From an uncultured Lachnospiraceae bacterium (lineage in GTDB: Bacteria > Bacillota > Clostridia > Lachnospirales > Lachnospiraceae), in assembly GCA_902781325.1 (NCBI GenBank), contig CACZJD010000002.1:1-64000 (forward strand): a stretch of DNA of 64,000 nucleotides, in the 5' to 3' direction. This document shows, piece by piece, positions 9,118-18,549 of this stretch (positions are counted from its first letter, which is position 1; the number at the start of each line of letters is the position of its first letter). The notes below the pieces were generated by a model. The model was not told where the DNA came from and did no database searches. It saw nothing but the letters and a program-made list of their open reading frames with translations. Position numbers and translations under genes: made by a program.

Positions 9118-10103
9118 TTTATCTCCTCCAATCCATATTCAACTGAAGAAACTCCCCCCGTGATCTTCAGGACCTTCTTCGTTACTGTTACCTTCAAATC
9201 GATCCCTGTGATGTAATCATGGCCTCCGACCACATCCCCTATATCGACATCTATGTCTGCACCTTCTTCGATCGATACTTCCATCTCATCTGTGCTAATG
9301 AGTTCCGTCAGCTTCTTCGTCCCGTCCATGATCAGCGCCGCTGCGTCTTCAGCGTTGGGATAGTCATACACGGCCTGGATCTCCTTCTCGCCTGTAAAGG
9401 TCTGCGTCTGACTTATCTCCCTGTCCTCATTGGCATATAGATGGACTACCGTCCTGTCCTTCAGCTGTCCTGACCCCAAGCAGATCAGATGGTTCACAAA
9501 CCCGTAGTCCTTCCTGCTGATAAAATCCAGCTGATAATCCTGGGAGATCTGTACCTTACCGGAAAGATCCCTGATGGTCTCAGCGGACAGTAGGACATAT
9601 CCGGCTTCCTGTGTTTGGTTGTATGTGATTACCAGCTTATAGCCGTTCTCCTGCAGCATCTTTGTAAGTCCGTCCAGCACGGAGCAGTACCGTTCGAACC
9701 TGTAATCAGAAAGGATCCTGATCACCCGGTCAGTTTTAACCGCAAACAGATCTCCGAAGCTGCTACCCATCACGGCCCTGATACAAGAATTGAGTTCCCC
9801 GGATACTGTGAAATAATCAGATCCGGCTGGAGGGCAGATAAAGCGCTGCGCCAGCATCCCCCTCCATGTCGTTCCCGTGATCTGGATCTGGTCCTCTTTT
9901 GTGTTGCCTGAAATAGCTCGGATCACGCCGCCGTATTCCGTACCGGGGATATATACATACATTCCCGGCTGCAGTTTCCCGTCCCATTCCGGATAGGGAA
10001 TGTAGATCACGAAGTCATTTGAATCCCCGAGTTCCAGATCGATATCAAAGTCGAGAAAGCCAATCTCCGCAAGGCTCTCGTCCGCAATGATCAATCTTTC
10101 CAT
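9114..10103 (-). CDS. Tail protein, Siphovirus ReqiPepy6 Gp37-like
   Basis: 329 residues with the features of the Gp37-like tail family: an N-terminal beta domain (DLELGDSNDFVIYIP, PGMYVYIPGTEYGGVI), a middle helical part, and a C-terminal region (IDVDIGDVVGGHDYITG) typical of tail-tip proteins. It probably builds the baseplate hub below the distal tail protein. It overlaps both neighbours, as in a tightly packed tail operon. Confidence 0.75.
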   Translation of the reverse strand: MERLIIADESLAEIGFLDFDIDLELGDSNDFVIYIPYPEWDGKLQPGMYVYIPGTEYGGVIRAISGNTKEDQIQITGTTWRGMLAQRFICPPAGSDYFTVSGELNSCIRAVMGSSFGDLFAVKTDRVIRILSDYRFERYCSVLDGLTKMLQENGYKLVITYNQTQEAGYVLLSAETIRDLSGKVQISQDYQLDFISRKDYGFVNHLICLGSGQLKDRTVVHLYANEDREISQTQTFTGEKEIQAVYDYPNAEDAAALIMDGTKKLTELISTDEMEVSIEEGADIDVDIGDVVGGHDYITGIDLKVTVTKKVLKITGGVSSVEYGLEEIK

Positions 10104-10924
10104 TTCGCCTCATCCCTTTCCTTATACATGGTGATCTCAAAGTAAAAGCTCCCCGACCAGTTCACCACACTCTGGCCGATCGGCGCCGGAGTGAAAACGC
10201 TTTCCTCTTTGCTGCGGTTATTGAATTCATTGATCTTCTTTCTGCGTCCCAGCTCTCCTGTCTCCCGGATCACTGTTTCATTCACCTGGTCGATCGTGAG
10301 CGTATCTCCCTCGTCCAGGGTACAGAGAACACTGTAGTAGTGTTCCCCAATCCAGATCTTCGGATTTACTGCCGGGCCATAGACCATGATCTTCATTCTG
10401 CAGGGGACAGCGGTATCATTCGTGATCCTCCCCTCACCGGCTGTCTTTCCTTTGTAGTCGTGAAGGAAGTCGTACTCATAGTCCAGGTAGCCGGAGTCGG
10501 CGTCGACTGCGGAAGCGTAGAACTTGATCACTTCTTCCTTCACCCAGAAGGGATAGGGACAGAAAACCTCAATATTGACCTTCTGCCTGAACTCATCCGG
10601 CTGAGGATCTATTGAGGTGATATAACAGCTGGCGCAGTAGGAATTCCAGTAGATCTTTCCCGGCCTTCTGTTCCTGATATCAAAGACACGAGCATCATGA
10701 AAAGCATCAAGGAGCGCGAAATTTTCCTCCTGTGTGCCCATAAGCACCAATTGCGCCTGATAAGTGAGTGCTTCTCTTTTGAAGCGGCTGACTTTGAGCC
10801 CGAACTCCAGATCCCGCCCTTCTGCTTTCCATCCCGAGGAGTGGAAGTTGGATCCCATCACCTTGAGTCCATCACTCATAAAAGAGAATTCCCTTCCCCT
10901 TGAACTTATGTATTTCAGGATCAT
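10091..10924 (-). CDS. Distal tail protein (Dit-like, Sipho_tail family)
   Basis: 277 residues. The N-terminus (SRGREFSFMSDGLKVMGS, then REALTYQAQLVLMG and DAFHDARVFDIRNRRPGKIYWNSYC) fits the phage tail family that forms the ring joining tail tube to baseplate. It follows the tape measure gene with a 4-base overlap, the conserved place for Dit. The C-terminal half would be the galectin-like part. Confidence 0.88.
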   Translation of the reverse strand: MILKYISSRGREFSFMSDGLKVMGSNFHSSGWKAEGRDLEFGLKVSRFKREALTYQAQLVLMGTQEENFALLDAFHDARVFDIRNRRPGKIYWNSYCASCYITSIDPQPDEFRQKVNIEVFCPYPFWVKEEVIKFYASAVDADSGYLDYEYDFLHDYKGKTAGEGRITNDTAVPCRMKIMVYGPAVNPKIWIGEHYYSVLCTLDEGDTLTIDQVNETVIRETGELGRRKKINEFNNRSKEESVFTPAPIGQSVVNWSGSFYFEITMYKERDEAKWKD

Positions 10925-13632
10925 GCAAGGCTCACCCCCATTCCTTTAAGTGTCCTGCCAAACTCACGTCCGTTCAGGCTGATACCGATATCCGCGTCCT
11001 GCATGCCGGCCTTGACCGCTTCATAGATTACGGCAGCGTTCTCACTACCGGAGGATGCTGCGATGATTTTGTTCACTGCCCTGTCCATGTAGGAGTAGAA
11101 GGCATCCAGCGGAAGGACCACCTCCGATCCTGCCTCGCCTACGCCGATAATGGAGGGCGAGTTGAAGATACCACCGACCTTATACCAGTCAACACTGAAA
11201 TGCGGGACGCTGCCCTTTAACCAGTCCAGCGGATTCGCGGATCCGGAAACACTGATATGAGGGAGTTTAAGATGCGGCAGGCTCCACTCGAAGTCCATGA
11301 ATCCTTTGATCCTGTTGATCGCGTTCCTTACCGCATCCCTCGCGCTCTCGATCGGCCGTACGATAGCATTTTTGATTGAGTTCCAGACGGAAGATGTAGT
11401 GCTTCGGATACTGCTCCACGCATTGGAGAAAAAGCTCCTGATGTAAGACAGTACCGAGACCACCACAGCCTTCACCGTGTTCAGGACATTCGTGATATTG
11501 GTCCCAAAGAAGGAACGAAATACGTTCAGGACGTTCTTCATCGTATTGGTGACATTAGTAAATGTCCCGGTGATCCCGTTCCAGATGGAAGAAAAGATCT
11601 CGCTGACGCCCTGCCACAACAGATCCCAGTTGCCTGTGAACAGTCCGCTAAATACATCAAAGATCCCTGTGATCACGCCAAATATCGTTTCAATGTTTAC
11701 GGCGATGGCATTAAAAGCTCCTATGAAGATCGGTCCCAGGAACTGGCAGAGGCCATTCCAGATTAGGCGAATGAAATTTGCTGCATCGGAGAAACTGAAA
11801 CCAAGAGCAGAAAGCCTCTGCTTTATCCCCTCCACAAATGTGGATACTGTGGACCGTATCTTCCCCCAGGTCGCAATGATGGCTTCCCGGAAGCCTTCGT
11901 TTGTTTTCCATAAATGCAAAAACGCAGCCACAAGGACTGCGATCACTGCTACAACGGCTAGCACCGGTGCGGATACACCTCCCAGTGCTGCTCCAATCTT
12001 TCCAAGTACGCCGTGGGCATTTCCCACAGCTACTTTCAGTTTTCCAAAAGATCCGGCGAGCTTTACAAAGCCCTGCATGGCGATGCCGACCTTAGAGATA
12101 CACGTACCGAGTATCACAAGGAAAGGTCCCAGGGCTGCCACAAGCATGCCAATCCGTAGGATCGTGTTCCGCTGGCTTTCGCTCATGCCGTTCAGTTTAT
12201 CAACGAATTCCTGGACCGCAGTGACGACCTTCCGGACCGCCGGCATCAGTGCATCACCGAATGAGATCGCCAGCTCCTGCAGCTGTGACTTCAGGATCGT
12301 TATCTGGCCGTTCAGGTTATCCTGCATAATTGCCGCCATCTTCTCCGCGGCTCCGCTATAACCATCCACCTCATCGGAGCAGGTTGAGATAGCGCCTTCC
12401 AGCTTCTCAATATCTCCCGGAGCTGCGTTCATCAGCGCGAGGAACCCAGACATGGCATTTTTTCCGACCAACGTCTCTGCGGCGGCCGCTTTCTCCGATT
12501 CCGTCATCTTGGAGAAGGCATCTCTACAATCCGCGATGATATCAGAGAACTCCCTCATGGATCCGTCCGCGTTCGCAGTCTGGATCGTCACATCACCGAG
12601 GGCTTCTCCGGATAGCTCCAGTTCTCCCTGCAGCCTTGTCATGATGGTACGAAGAGAAGTACCTGCCTGGGAGGACTTGATTCCGGCATTGGCCATAAGA
12701 CCGATTGCCTCTGCTGTATCTTCAGCCGTGTATCCCAGCGCCCCTGCAATCGGAGCGCAGTACTTGAAGGTCTCGCCCATCATAGATACATTCGTATTGG
12801 CATTGGACGATGCCGCTGCAAGAAGATCAGCAAAGTGACCAGAGTCCTGCGCAGAAAGTCCAAAAGCTGTCAGGGCATCCGTTACGATATCAGACGTAGT
12901 AGCAAGATCCTCTCCGGAAGCCGCTGCGAGATTCATGATGCCTTCGATACCTGAGAGCATGTCCTCTGTCTTCCAACCTGCCATAGCCATGTAGTTCATG
13001 GCATCGGCTGCCTCAGATGCAGAGAACTTAGTCTTGGCACCCATCTCACGAGCCTTGTCTCGGAGAGCATCAAAGTCCTCACCGACCGCCCCTGATACAG
13101 CAGCCACCTGGCTCATAGCAGAATCAAAATCAGCCGAGGTCTTAATGGTGACGGCACCAAGGCCTGCAACAGCAGTAGACACCGGCATTACTGCCTTACC
13201 TGCTCCTGTGATCGTATCCCCGACCTTCTCGATCTTCTTTCCAGCTTCATCGATCTTGGAGAGAACGCTACTCGTCGTTTCCGCCTCCTGCTGCAGGCGC
13301 CGAAGTTCTTCTTCCGTTTCGATGATCTCCCTCTGCAGTGCATCATACTTGTCCTGGCCGAGGGTACCTTCTTCCAGCTGCTGCCTTGCCTGCTCCTGAG
13401 CCGTCTTGAGTGCATCCAGTTTTTCCTTTGTTGCATTAACTGCATCCTTCAGGAGCTTCTGTTTCTGGGTGACGAGGTTGGTGTTGGTAGGATCCAGTTT
13501 CAAGAGCTTGTTCACATCTTTCAGAGAAGACTGAGTCGTTTTGATCGTTGAATTGACACCCTTCAGGGCTTTATCAAGACCTGTAGTATCGCCACCGATC
13601 TCGACGGTGATCCCCTTTATCCTGTTTGCCAT
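10921..13632 (-). CDS. Tail tape measure protein (TP901 family)
   Basis: 903 residues. N-terminal coiled coil (about 1-130), then the TP901 core domain (about 150-400, with TIKTSADFDSAMSQVAAVSG and MNYMAMAGWKTEDML), hydrophobic segments around 490-575, and a C-terminal part with SSVWNSIKNAI-like repeats. The protein sets tail length and is ejected with DNA. The ribosome site GGAGGTGA precedes ATG 13632. Normally it directly follows the GT chaperone gene; here a 2.4 kb block with an IS630 copy and a 232-residue gene intervenes. Confidence 0.95.
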   Translation of the reverse strand: MANRIKGITVEIGGDTTGLDKALKGVNSTIKTTQSSLKDVNKLLKLDPTNTNLVTQKQKLLKDAVNATKEKLDALKTAQEQARQQLEEGTLGQDKYDALQREIIETEEELRRLQQEAETTSSVLSKIDEAGKKIEKVGDTITGAGKAVMPVSTAVAGLGAVTIKTSADFDSAMSQVAAVSGAVGEDFDALRDKAREMGAKTKFSASEAADAMNYMAMAGWKTEDMLSGIEGIMNLAAASGEDLATTSDIVTDALTAFGLSAQDSGHFADLLAAASSNANTNVSMMGETFKYCAPIAGALGYTAEDTAEAIGLMANAGIKSSQAGTSLRTIMTRLQGELELSGEALGDVTIQTANADGSMREFSDIIADCRDAFSKMTESEKAAAAETLVGKNAMSGFLALMNAAPGDIEKLEGAISTCSDEVDGYSGAAEKMAAIMQDNLNGQITILKSQLQELAISFGDALMPAVRKVVTAVQEFVDKLNGMSESQRNTILRIGMLVAALGPFLVILGTCISKVGIAMQGFVKLAGSFGKLKVAVGNAHGVLGKIGAALGGVSAPVLAVVAVIAVLVAAFLHLWKTNEGFREAIIATWGKIRSTVSTFVEGIKQRLSALGFSFSDAANFIRLIWNGLCQFLGPIFIGAFNAIAVNIETIFGVITGIFDVFSGLFTGNWDLLWQGVSEIFSSIWNGITGTFTNVTNTMKNVLNVFRSFFGTNITNVLNTVKAVVVSVLSYIRSFFSNAWSSIRSTTSSVWNSIKNAIVRPIESARDAVRNAINRIKGFMDFEWSLPHLKLPHISVSGSANPLDWLKGSVPHFSVDWYKVGGIFNSPSIIGVGEAGSEVVLPLDAFYSYMDRAVNKIIAASSGSENAAVIYEAVKAGMQDADIGISLNGREFGRTLKGMGVSLA

Positions 13633-13815
13633 ACCTCGTCACCTCCCTTCAGGGCAAAATAAAAGCACCAGCCATTTCTGACTGATGCGGTATAACAGAT
13701 AATAATACTATTAATAATTGATTCTTATTCTACTATGTCTAATTATTGAATAACCCTAAATCATAAATAGAAAGAGGAGGCTTATGATTTTTCATAATTC
13801 TTCATTTATCATCTA

Positions 13816-15067
13816 GTAGAACGTAAATTAATTAGCTACACCAATTGATGTTCCAAAGTCTTCCATCTTGTATTTCCAGTGATATACAACCGGCGTTTCG
13901 TTCACTTCATCAAAGTATTTGTAAATCCGGTCGATGAGTTCCTGCTTTGTTGCAACCCGAATGCCGCGCAGCATTTGTCGCGTCATCTTACCGAAAAAGC
14001 CCTCGATCATATTAAGCCAGGATCCGTGCTTAGGTGTGAAGATGAATATGAATCTCCCGGGTATTGTTTCGAGATATTGTTTCACCTTCTTACTGGTATG
14101 AACTGTGTGGTTATCCAGTATCACCTGGATGGTATCTCCTTCGGGGTATTTTTCATTGAGTATCTTCAGAAAATCAATGAAATCTTCACTTTTGTGTGAA
14201 TCTCTGACCAGGGGAATCGCTTCACCGGTAAGCAGGTCTATTGCTGCCAGAAGCGATACCGTTCCTAACCTTTTGTATTCATAGTCTCTTTTGATTGTGC
14301 CGTTCTTTGAAGTGGGCGGCAGATCAGGAGATGTTGTGGCAATAGCTTGAATCCCAGGCTTTTCATCATATGATACGGTATGAATATCCTGTTCACCTGC
14401 AGGTATAAACAGTTCTCCATTTTCATCAAAGAGCAGCTCTATCTGCTTATAAACCAGCAGTACCTGGTGCATCTTTGCGTCGAAATCGGGATCTCGGTTC
14501 TCGCAGTAATACTGTATCCGATGGGGTTTTATATTTGCTGCATCCAGGATATTTTTGACACTTGTTTTTGTTATTGTTGAGAGCCTTGTATAACCGGCAC
14601 TTTCAGCTGTCTTATTGATATGCGCTGTCAGTTTCGCGTAGGTCCACGTTTCGGCGGAGTAGCCAAAATCTGTCGGCTTTTGGCAGGCAACGTTTATAAT
14701 CCAGGCTTTCTCATCGTCAGTGATCTCTGCATTGCGGCCTCTGCCGGGAGCATCATAGATGGCGTTTTCAACACCACCTTCTCTGAATTTTTTCAGGCAT
14801 AGAAGGACGCTGTTCCGGTTAAGGTCAACCTTATCAGCGATTGCATCTACGGAATCGCCGCTCTCTTTGAGAAGAAGAATTCTTGCCCGGGAAACGACCT
14901 GTGCCTGAAGTGTACGTGTTCTCACAATAGCTTCCAGGCGATTGTGATCTTCGGTGGAAAGCACTAAAGGGATTGCCTTTGCCATTACTGAATACCTCCA
15001 TAAACTTTTGTGTATTCAGTGTAACACAGCATTAACAATTAGTATAGTTATTTAATTTACAATCTAC
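13816..15067. mobile_element. IS630-family insertion sequence, apparently complete
   Basis: Imperfect inverted repeats of about 32 bases bound the element: 13816-13847 begins GTAGAACGTAAATTAATTAG and 15036-15067, read in reverse, begins GTAGATTGTAAATTAAATAA. Both ends abut TA (13814-13815 and 15068-15069), the target duplication of IS630-type elements. The transposase stop codon lies inside the left repeat. Ends are inferred from the repeats and from the family's TA rule. Confidence 0.85.
13828..14985 (-). CDS. IS630-family transposase
   Basis: 385 residues, one intact frame. The N-terminal helix-turn-helix region (SGDSVDAIADKVDLNRNSV) binds the ends. The DDE catalytic residues are visible as D in VSYDEKPG, D in VILDNHTVH and E in HGSWLNMIEGFF. 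The TAA stop is within the left inverted repeat. No frameshift or stop breaks it, so it could be active. It is inserted in the same orientation as the late operon, which may allow read-through to the tape measure gene. Confidence 0.93.
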   Translation of the reverse strand: MAKAIPLVLSTEDHNRLEAIVRTRTLQAQVVSRARILLLKESGDSVDAIADKVDLNRNSVLLCLKKFREGGVENAIYDAPGRGRNAEITDDEKAWIINVACQKPTDFGYSAETWTYAKLTAHINKTAESAGYTRLSTITKTSVKNILDAANIKPHRIQYYCENRDPDFDAKMHQVLLVYKQIELLFDENGELFIPAGEQDIHTVSYDEKPGIQAIATTSPDLPPTSKNGTIKRDYEYKRLGTVSLLAAIDLLTGEAIPLVRDSHKSEDFIDFLKILNEKYPEGDTIQVILDNHTVHTSKKVKQYLETIPGRFIFIFTPKHGSWLNMIEGFFGKMTRQMLRGIRVATKQELIDRIYKYFDEVNETPVVYHWKYKMEDFGTSIGVAN

Positions 15068-15113
15068 TAGTTTCTTTAATTTCAACTTTATATACATTTC
15101 CAGCTATTAGCAA

Positions 15114-15812
15114 TTAGAGGTAGTTGATTCTGTATATATGAATTATAGCATTTGGATCGTGCTCACTTATGATGTCATAATACAATGCTTGAAGCTGTAA
15201 TTTTGTTTTTTTGGCGCCTTCGGCCATATTATCCCAAGTTTCATTTTGAGCTTTTTTAGATATATTGCTAAATGTAACAGCTTCATTTCTTGCTTCTGTA
15301 GCAGTATAAACAACTCCCGCGGCTACAGGGCCTCCTATCTTTGATGCTGCAACGCCATTTAAGACTGAACTATGGGTTTTTTCTAGCATTTGTCCACCCA
15401 CTATACCTGAAGCTCCCATCACTCTATATTGTCTCTGTAGCTTATCCTCTAATACTCTCATTTGGTCTTTTTGATCTGAAGTGGCAACAGAGTAAGCTTT
15501 TTCCTTTGCTTTTTCCATATTAGTGATAACATTAGGAAATCGATTTGATATTTCTCTTCGAACAACATTCGCCTTTTCTCCTGCCATTTTCCTCTTTCTG
15601 AATTCTGATGAACCATCTTTTTTCCTGGCCCATGCTTCATTCCATTGATCCCACTCATCTTCTGCCGCATCATTTGCTGCGAAGAGTTCTTCCAGGCTCA
15701 TCGTCTTTACCGAATCAAAAAACTTAACCATTGACTTACGTTCCGCTTCTCCTTGAAGCAGCACATAAATGAAAATACCAACTATGCTTAAAATTACTAA
15801 TAAAATAACCAC
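15114..15812 (-). CDS. Membrane-anchored protein of unknown function
   Basis: 232 residues, starting at GTG 15812 behind GGGAG. One N-terminal membrane segment (ILLVILSIVGIFIYVLL) precedes a long charged helical region (about 25-130) and a small Gly/Ala-rich stretch (SKIGGPVAAGVVYTAT). Base composition is more AT-rich than the tail genes around it, and a TATAAT box lies upstream. It sits beside the IS630 copy, between the tail chaperones and the tape measure gene, where phages normally have no gene. It may be cargo such as a superinfection-exclusion factor; that is a guess from topology and position. Confidence 0.6.
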   Translation of the reverse strand: MVILLVILSIVGIFIYVLLQGEAERKSMVKFFDSVKTMSLEELFAANDAAEDEWDQWNEAWARKKDGSSEFRKRKMAGEKANVVRREISNRFPNVITNMEKAKEKAYSVATSDQKDQMRVLEDKLQRQYRVMGASGIVGGQMLEKTHSSVLNGVAASKIGGPVAAGVVYTATEARNEAVTFSNISKKAQNETWDNMAEGAKKTKLQLQALYYDIISEHDPNAIIHIYRINYL

Positions 15813-16068
15813 TATTAATGACTCCCTTCTTTTGATTCATGGTGCAAACTACATATCTATATTATAACGCATACATTTCTAGGCAAAAGCATCATAATAC
15901 AAATACAACCATATTTCTTCTACGTGGTATTTTTTGATACTGTCATAGTAAATTTAAGAATACAAATTCCAAGATTCTCTTTATCCACTTTTAGTTTACA
16001 CTTCAAAATATAATCTTAAGTGGGCTAGACGCTCACCCTCGAAAAATACCATGAAGCAGTCACTATGC

Positions 16069-16607
16069 TCAGAACTTATCGAAATCCGCCTGGTCAGCAA
16101 TCCGTCGGTATTTCACTCCGTCATTGGACTTCTCTGTCCACATGTCCAGTACCACACCGATCGTAATTAGGTCGAGATCCCGGATGGAGATCCCGACCTC
16201 ACAGCATCGCAGAAGGAACAGCGGCGTGGTCATCTCCCGCTCACTTCTGCCAGTCCTTTTTTTGCCGCTACATCCGTCATCAGGTTGTCGCCCCACAGTT
16301 CCAGAATCTGCGGAAGCACCTGGTAGATAGAGAACATCTCGAACTGGTCGAGCCACTCGTCGATGGTCTTGGGAATAGAAGGATCCGCATGATAGGCCAT
16401 GATGTAGGCAACGTTCTCAAAGATCTCCAGGTCATCGATCTGCAGTTCCTCCTCGCCCTTCTTCCTCTTACTATAGGACTTCTCCAGCTTGGACAGGTCC
16501 TTGAAGATGTCTCTCTTGAACTTTGCCCTATAGAGCCTCGGCACTGTCGCCGAGGACCGGAATAGAACATCCTTACCGGAAATATTGATCGTGCGCTCTA
16601 TCATCAC
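16069..16607 (-). CDS. Tail assembly chaperone GT, made by -1 frameshift
   Basis: The full product joins 117 residues of the G frame (16607-16257) to 62 residues of the -1 frame ending at 16069 (starting RTGRSEREMTTPLF), about 179 residues. The joint is the slippery run A AAA AAA (16263-16257) followed by GG, close to the end of G, as in lambda-type tail chaperones. G and GT coat the tape measure protein during tail assembly. The gene overlaps the tail tube gene by 4 bases. Confidence 0.8.
16230..16607 (-). CDS. Tail assembly chaperone G (unshifted product)
   Basis: 125 residues. Helical, acidic protein (LEIFENVAYIMAYHADPSIPK, WLDQFEMFSIYQVLPQILELW) in the exact place of the tail chaperone, between tail tube and tape measure. 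It ends eight codons after the A7 slippery run, so most ribosomes should make this short form and a minority the GT fusion. Confidence 0.8.
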   Translation of the reverse strand: MMIERTINISGKDVLFRSSATVPRLYRAKFKRDIFKDLSKLEKSYSKRKKGEEELQIDDLEIFENVAYIMAYHADPSIPKTIDEWLDQFEMFSIYQVLPQILELWGDNLMTDVAAKKGLAEVSGR

Positions 16608-17185
16608 TCTTCCTCCTCGATATCAGGAACGTATACGGACTGATACCAGTTCGCATAGGTCGTCGCATCTGTAGTCTCGCCGGTCTTGGACTTTACAAGG
16701 CCATCTGCCCTGGGATCTGCTGCGATCGTTAGTTTCTCGGTGCCGGGCTCGATCGTGTCTTCCTTAGTCTCAGACTCGATGGACGGACGGGAAGAGCTGC
16801 AGTTGTACATGACGTGGCGGATGCAGTTGATGTCTCCATCGAACTCAAATAGCAGCGCGAACTTCACGCTCTCCTTAGTCGTGACCTTCTCGACCAGGAC
16901 GCCTTTCTTGTCCAGCGCCTCCTGCAGGATCTCCGTCCTGAACCAGTCAGGGATCAGCGCCATCTCCAGGTCTCCGGAATAGCCATTGTTGGTCACAGAA
17001 CGGAAATATACGATACCATCGGCGTAAAACGGTGTGGACTCGCCTTCTGCATCAAGCGAGAGACTGACCGCACCTGGGATCGCCCTGGGCGCCGCATAGT
17101 TGTAAGAACGCACGCCGTTCTCTTCCGTTTCTGTGAGCTTTGCGACATGAACGTTTTTCAGATTGTATTTTATTTTATTTCCCAT
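16604..17185 (-). CDS. Major tail (tube) protein, phi13 family
   Basis: 193 residues. KYNLKNVHVAKLTE at the N-terminus, SLSLDAEGESTPFYADG and a long middle (NNGYSGDLEMALIPDWF) match the phi13-type major tail protein that polymerises into the tail tube. The C-terminal 50 residues (acidic, Thr rich) look like a linker. It lies between the tail completion gene and the chaperones, as expected. Confidence 0.9.
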   Translation of the reverse strand: MGNKIKYNLKNVHVAKLTETEENGVRSYNYAAPRAIPGAVSLSLDAEGESTPFYADGIVYFRSVTNNGYSGDLEMALIPDWFRTEILQEALDKKGVLVEKVTTKESVKFALLFEFDGDINCIRHVMYNCSSSRPSIESETKEDTIEPGTEKLTIAADPRADGLVKSKTGETTDATTYANWYQSVYVPDIEEEE

Positions 17186-17188
17186 GTC

Positions 17189-17506
17189 TTAACCCTCCAT
17201 TTGGAATGAATACAGGACCTCATACAGTTTCTCGGTGTCGATCCACACCTCCGACTTATCGTAAAAAATGCCGTGCTCATCCAGCACGGTCTCAACAGTA
17301 CTCTCCACTTCCGGGTCCTTTGCGTCGGTGTAGAGTTCGATATGTACATCATTTATCTTGTAGTAGACCTTCCCGTCCGCCGAGAAGTTATCGCTTCCCG
17401 GCAGCAGATATGTAATGAACGGAGGATCGACAGCTTCTCCTTCCGCGAAATGATCATAAGCAGAGGGAATGTCGATCTCGCCGATAATCTCTAATAGTTT
17501 ATCCAT
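17189..17506 (-). CDS. Tail terminator/completion-like protein
   Basis: 105 residues, acidic, mixed alpha/beta (PPFITYLLPGSDNFSADGKVYY, VHIELYTDAKDPEVE). Size, position directly before the tail tube gene, and the VHIELYT motif region fit the small tail terminator proteins of HK97-type phages. No specific residue proves the role; assignment rests mainly on gene order. Confidence 0.65.
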   Translation of the reverse strand: MDKLLEIIGEIDIPSAYDHFAEGEAVDPPFITYLLPGSDNFSADGKVYYKINDVHIELYTDAKDPEVESTVETVLDEHGIFYDKSEVWIDTEKLYEVLYSFQMEG

Positions 17507-17882
17507 GTGACAGCCCCCTTACGATATCTGCTTCCAGCTGCTTCTCTCCAAGTTCTTCCGCAGGAGCAATATGTGGGAAAGCTCTGGTCCGGCCGCCATT
17601 CCTCTTGGCATGGCCGTGCTCGAGCAGGTGCGCCAGCATATAGCGGGATGGCGAGTAAACCGTTACTTCCAGTCGTGTGGACGACTCTCTGGTCTTTTTA
17701 GTCCTCCAGCTTTTGGCATATCTCCCGGTTTGTACGGGAGCTCCCGCCTGGATCCCTTTCCGGACTGTCTGGCCAGCCTTTGTGACCGATTTCTTCATAG
17801 TCTCTTCCGCCAGCTTGTTATACTCGGTAAGTTCCTCCATTACCGCATCTGCAAGAGAGTCAATTGATACTTTCTTTCCCAT
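17499..17882 (-). CDS. HK97 gp10-family protein
   Basis: 127 residues. The N-terminal helix ends in GAPVQTGRYAKSW, the signature region of HK97 gp10-like proteins, followed by MLAHLLEHGHAKRNGGRTRAF. The family acts at the head-tail joint. It overlaps the next gene by 8 bases and lies two bases after the head closure gene. Confidence 0.9.
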   Translation of the reverse strand: MGKKVSIDSLADAVMEELTEYNKLAEETMKKSVTKAGQTVRKGIQAGAPVQTGRYAKSWRTKKTRESSTRLEVTVYSPSRYMLAHLLEHGHAKRNGGRTRAFPHIAPAEELGEKQLEADIVRGLSHG

Positions 17883-17883
17883 C

Positions 17884-18216
17884 TCAACGCTCCTCCAGTT
17901 CCGCCTTAAATTTCAGGCTGTTCTTCCTAAATCCCATATCATCCACATGGGTGATGTTGTAAATCCGGTCGCCGAGAAGGATCCTATACCCCTTCGCCGT
18001 GACAGCAGCTGTCTCGCTGCAGTAGCGGACGGTAAGGTCCATTCGGTCTATTTCTTTTGTCTGCGAGGCTTCTTCACTCTCGTCACCCGACTGATCCGAG
18101 GCCGTCGCCCAGCAGGAGAAGTAGTCTGTCCAAACGGATTTATGATTGCCAATGCGATCAGTCACCGTCTCGTTCTTCTGGATCATGATCCTGACATTAA
18201 GACCTGCAATGTTCAT
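17884..18216 (-). CDS. Phage head closure / head-tail joining protein
   Basis: 110 residues. NVRIMIQKNETVTD, then DYFSCWATASDQSG and KGYRILLGDRIYNITHVDD fit the phage head-tail joining family that plugs the connector after DNA packaging. The start is ATG 18216, which overlaps the upstream stop; the in-frame GTG 18219 is less likely. Confidence 0.85.
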   Translation of the reverse strand: MNIAGLNVRIMIQKNETVTDRIGNHKSVWTDYFSCWATASDQSGDESEEASQTKEIDRMDLTVRYCSETAAVTAKGYRILLGDRIYNITHVDDMGFRKNSLKFKAELEER

Positions 18217-18530
18217 CACACCACCCCCTCACGGATAGCAAACAGGATGGACCTAAGCGTCAGCGTAAGCGCATGATGATCCGCTTCCTCCCGATGTTCG
18301 TAGAGATAGCCGAGTGCATACAGGATCGCCACTTTCATAGTCTCCCGGATGGGAGTAAGCGACGTATCTTCCGTATCGGAATTTACCGCCGCCCACTTCT
18401 CGTCCGTAAGCCTTGCCACGTCTACACACATCCTCTCCGCTGCGGATAAAAGAATGCCGGACATGGCATCCTCATCCGCCGAGTCAACACGGAGATATGT
18501 CTTCGCTTCCTCCAGCGTTACAAGTGCCAT
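18216..18530 (-). CDS. Head-tail connector (gp6-like adaptor)
   Basis: 104 residues, mostly helical. VTLEEAKTYLRVDSADEDAM followed by LLSAAERMC and ILYALGYLYEHREEADHHAL are the hallmarks of the gp6-like adaptor, which forms the ring below the portal. It immediately follows the capsid gene. Confidence 0.9.
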   Translation of the reverse strand: MALVTLEEAKTYLRVDSADEDAMSGILLSAAERMCVDVARLTDEKWAAVNSDTEDTSLTPIRETMKVAILYALGYLYEHREEADHHALTLTLRSILFAIREGVV

Positions 18531-18549
18531 GACCGATCACCTCTCTTTC

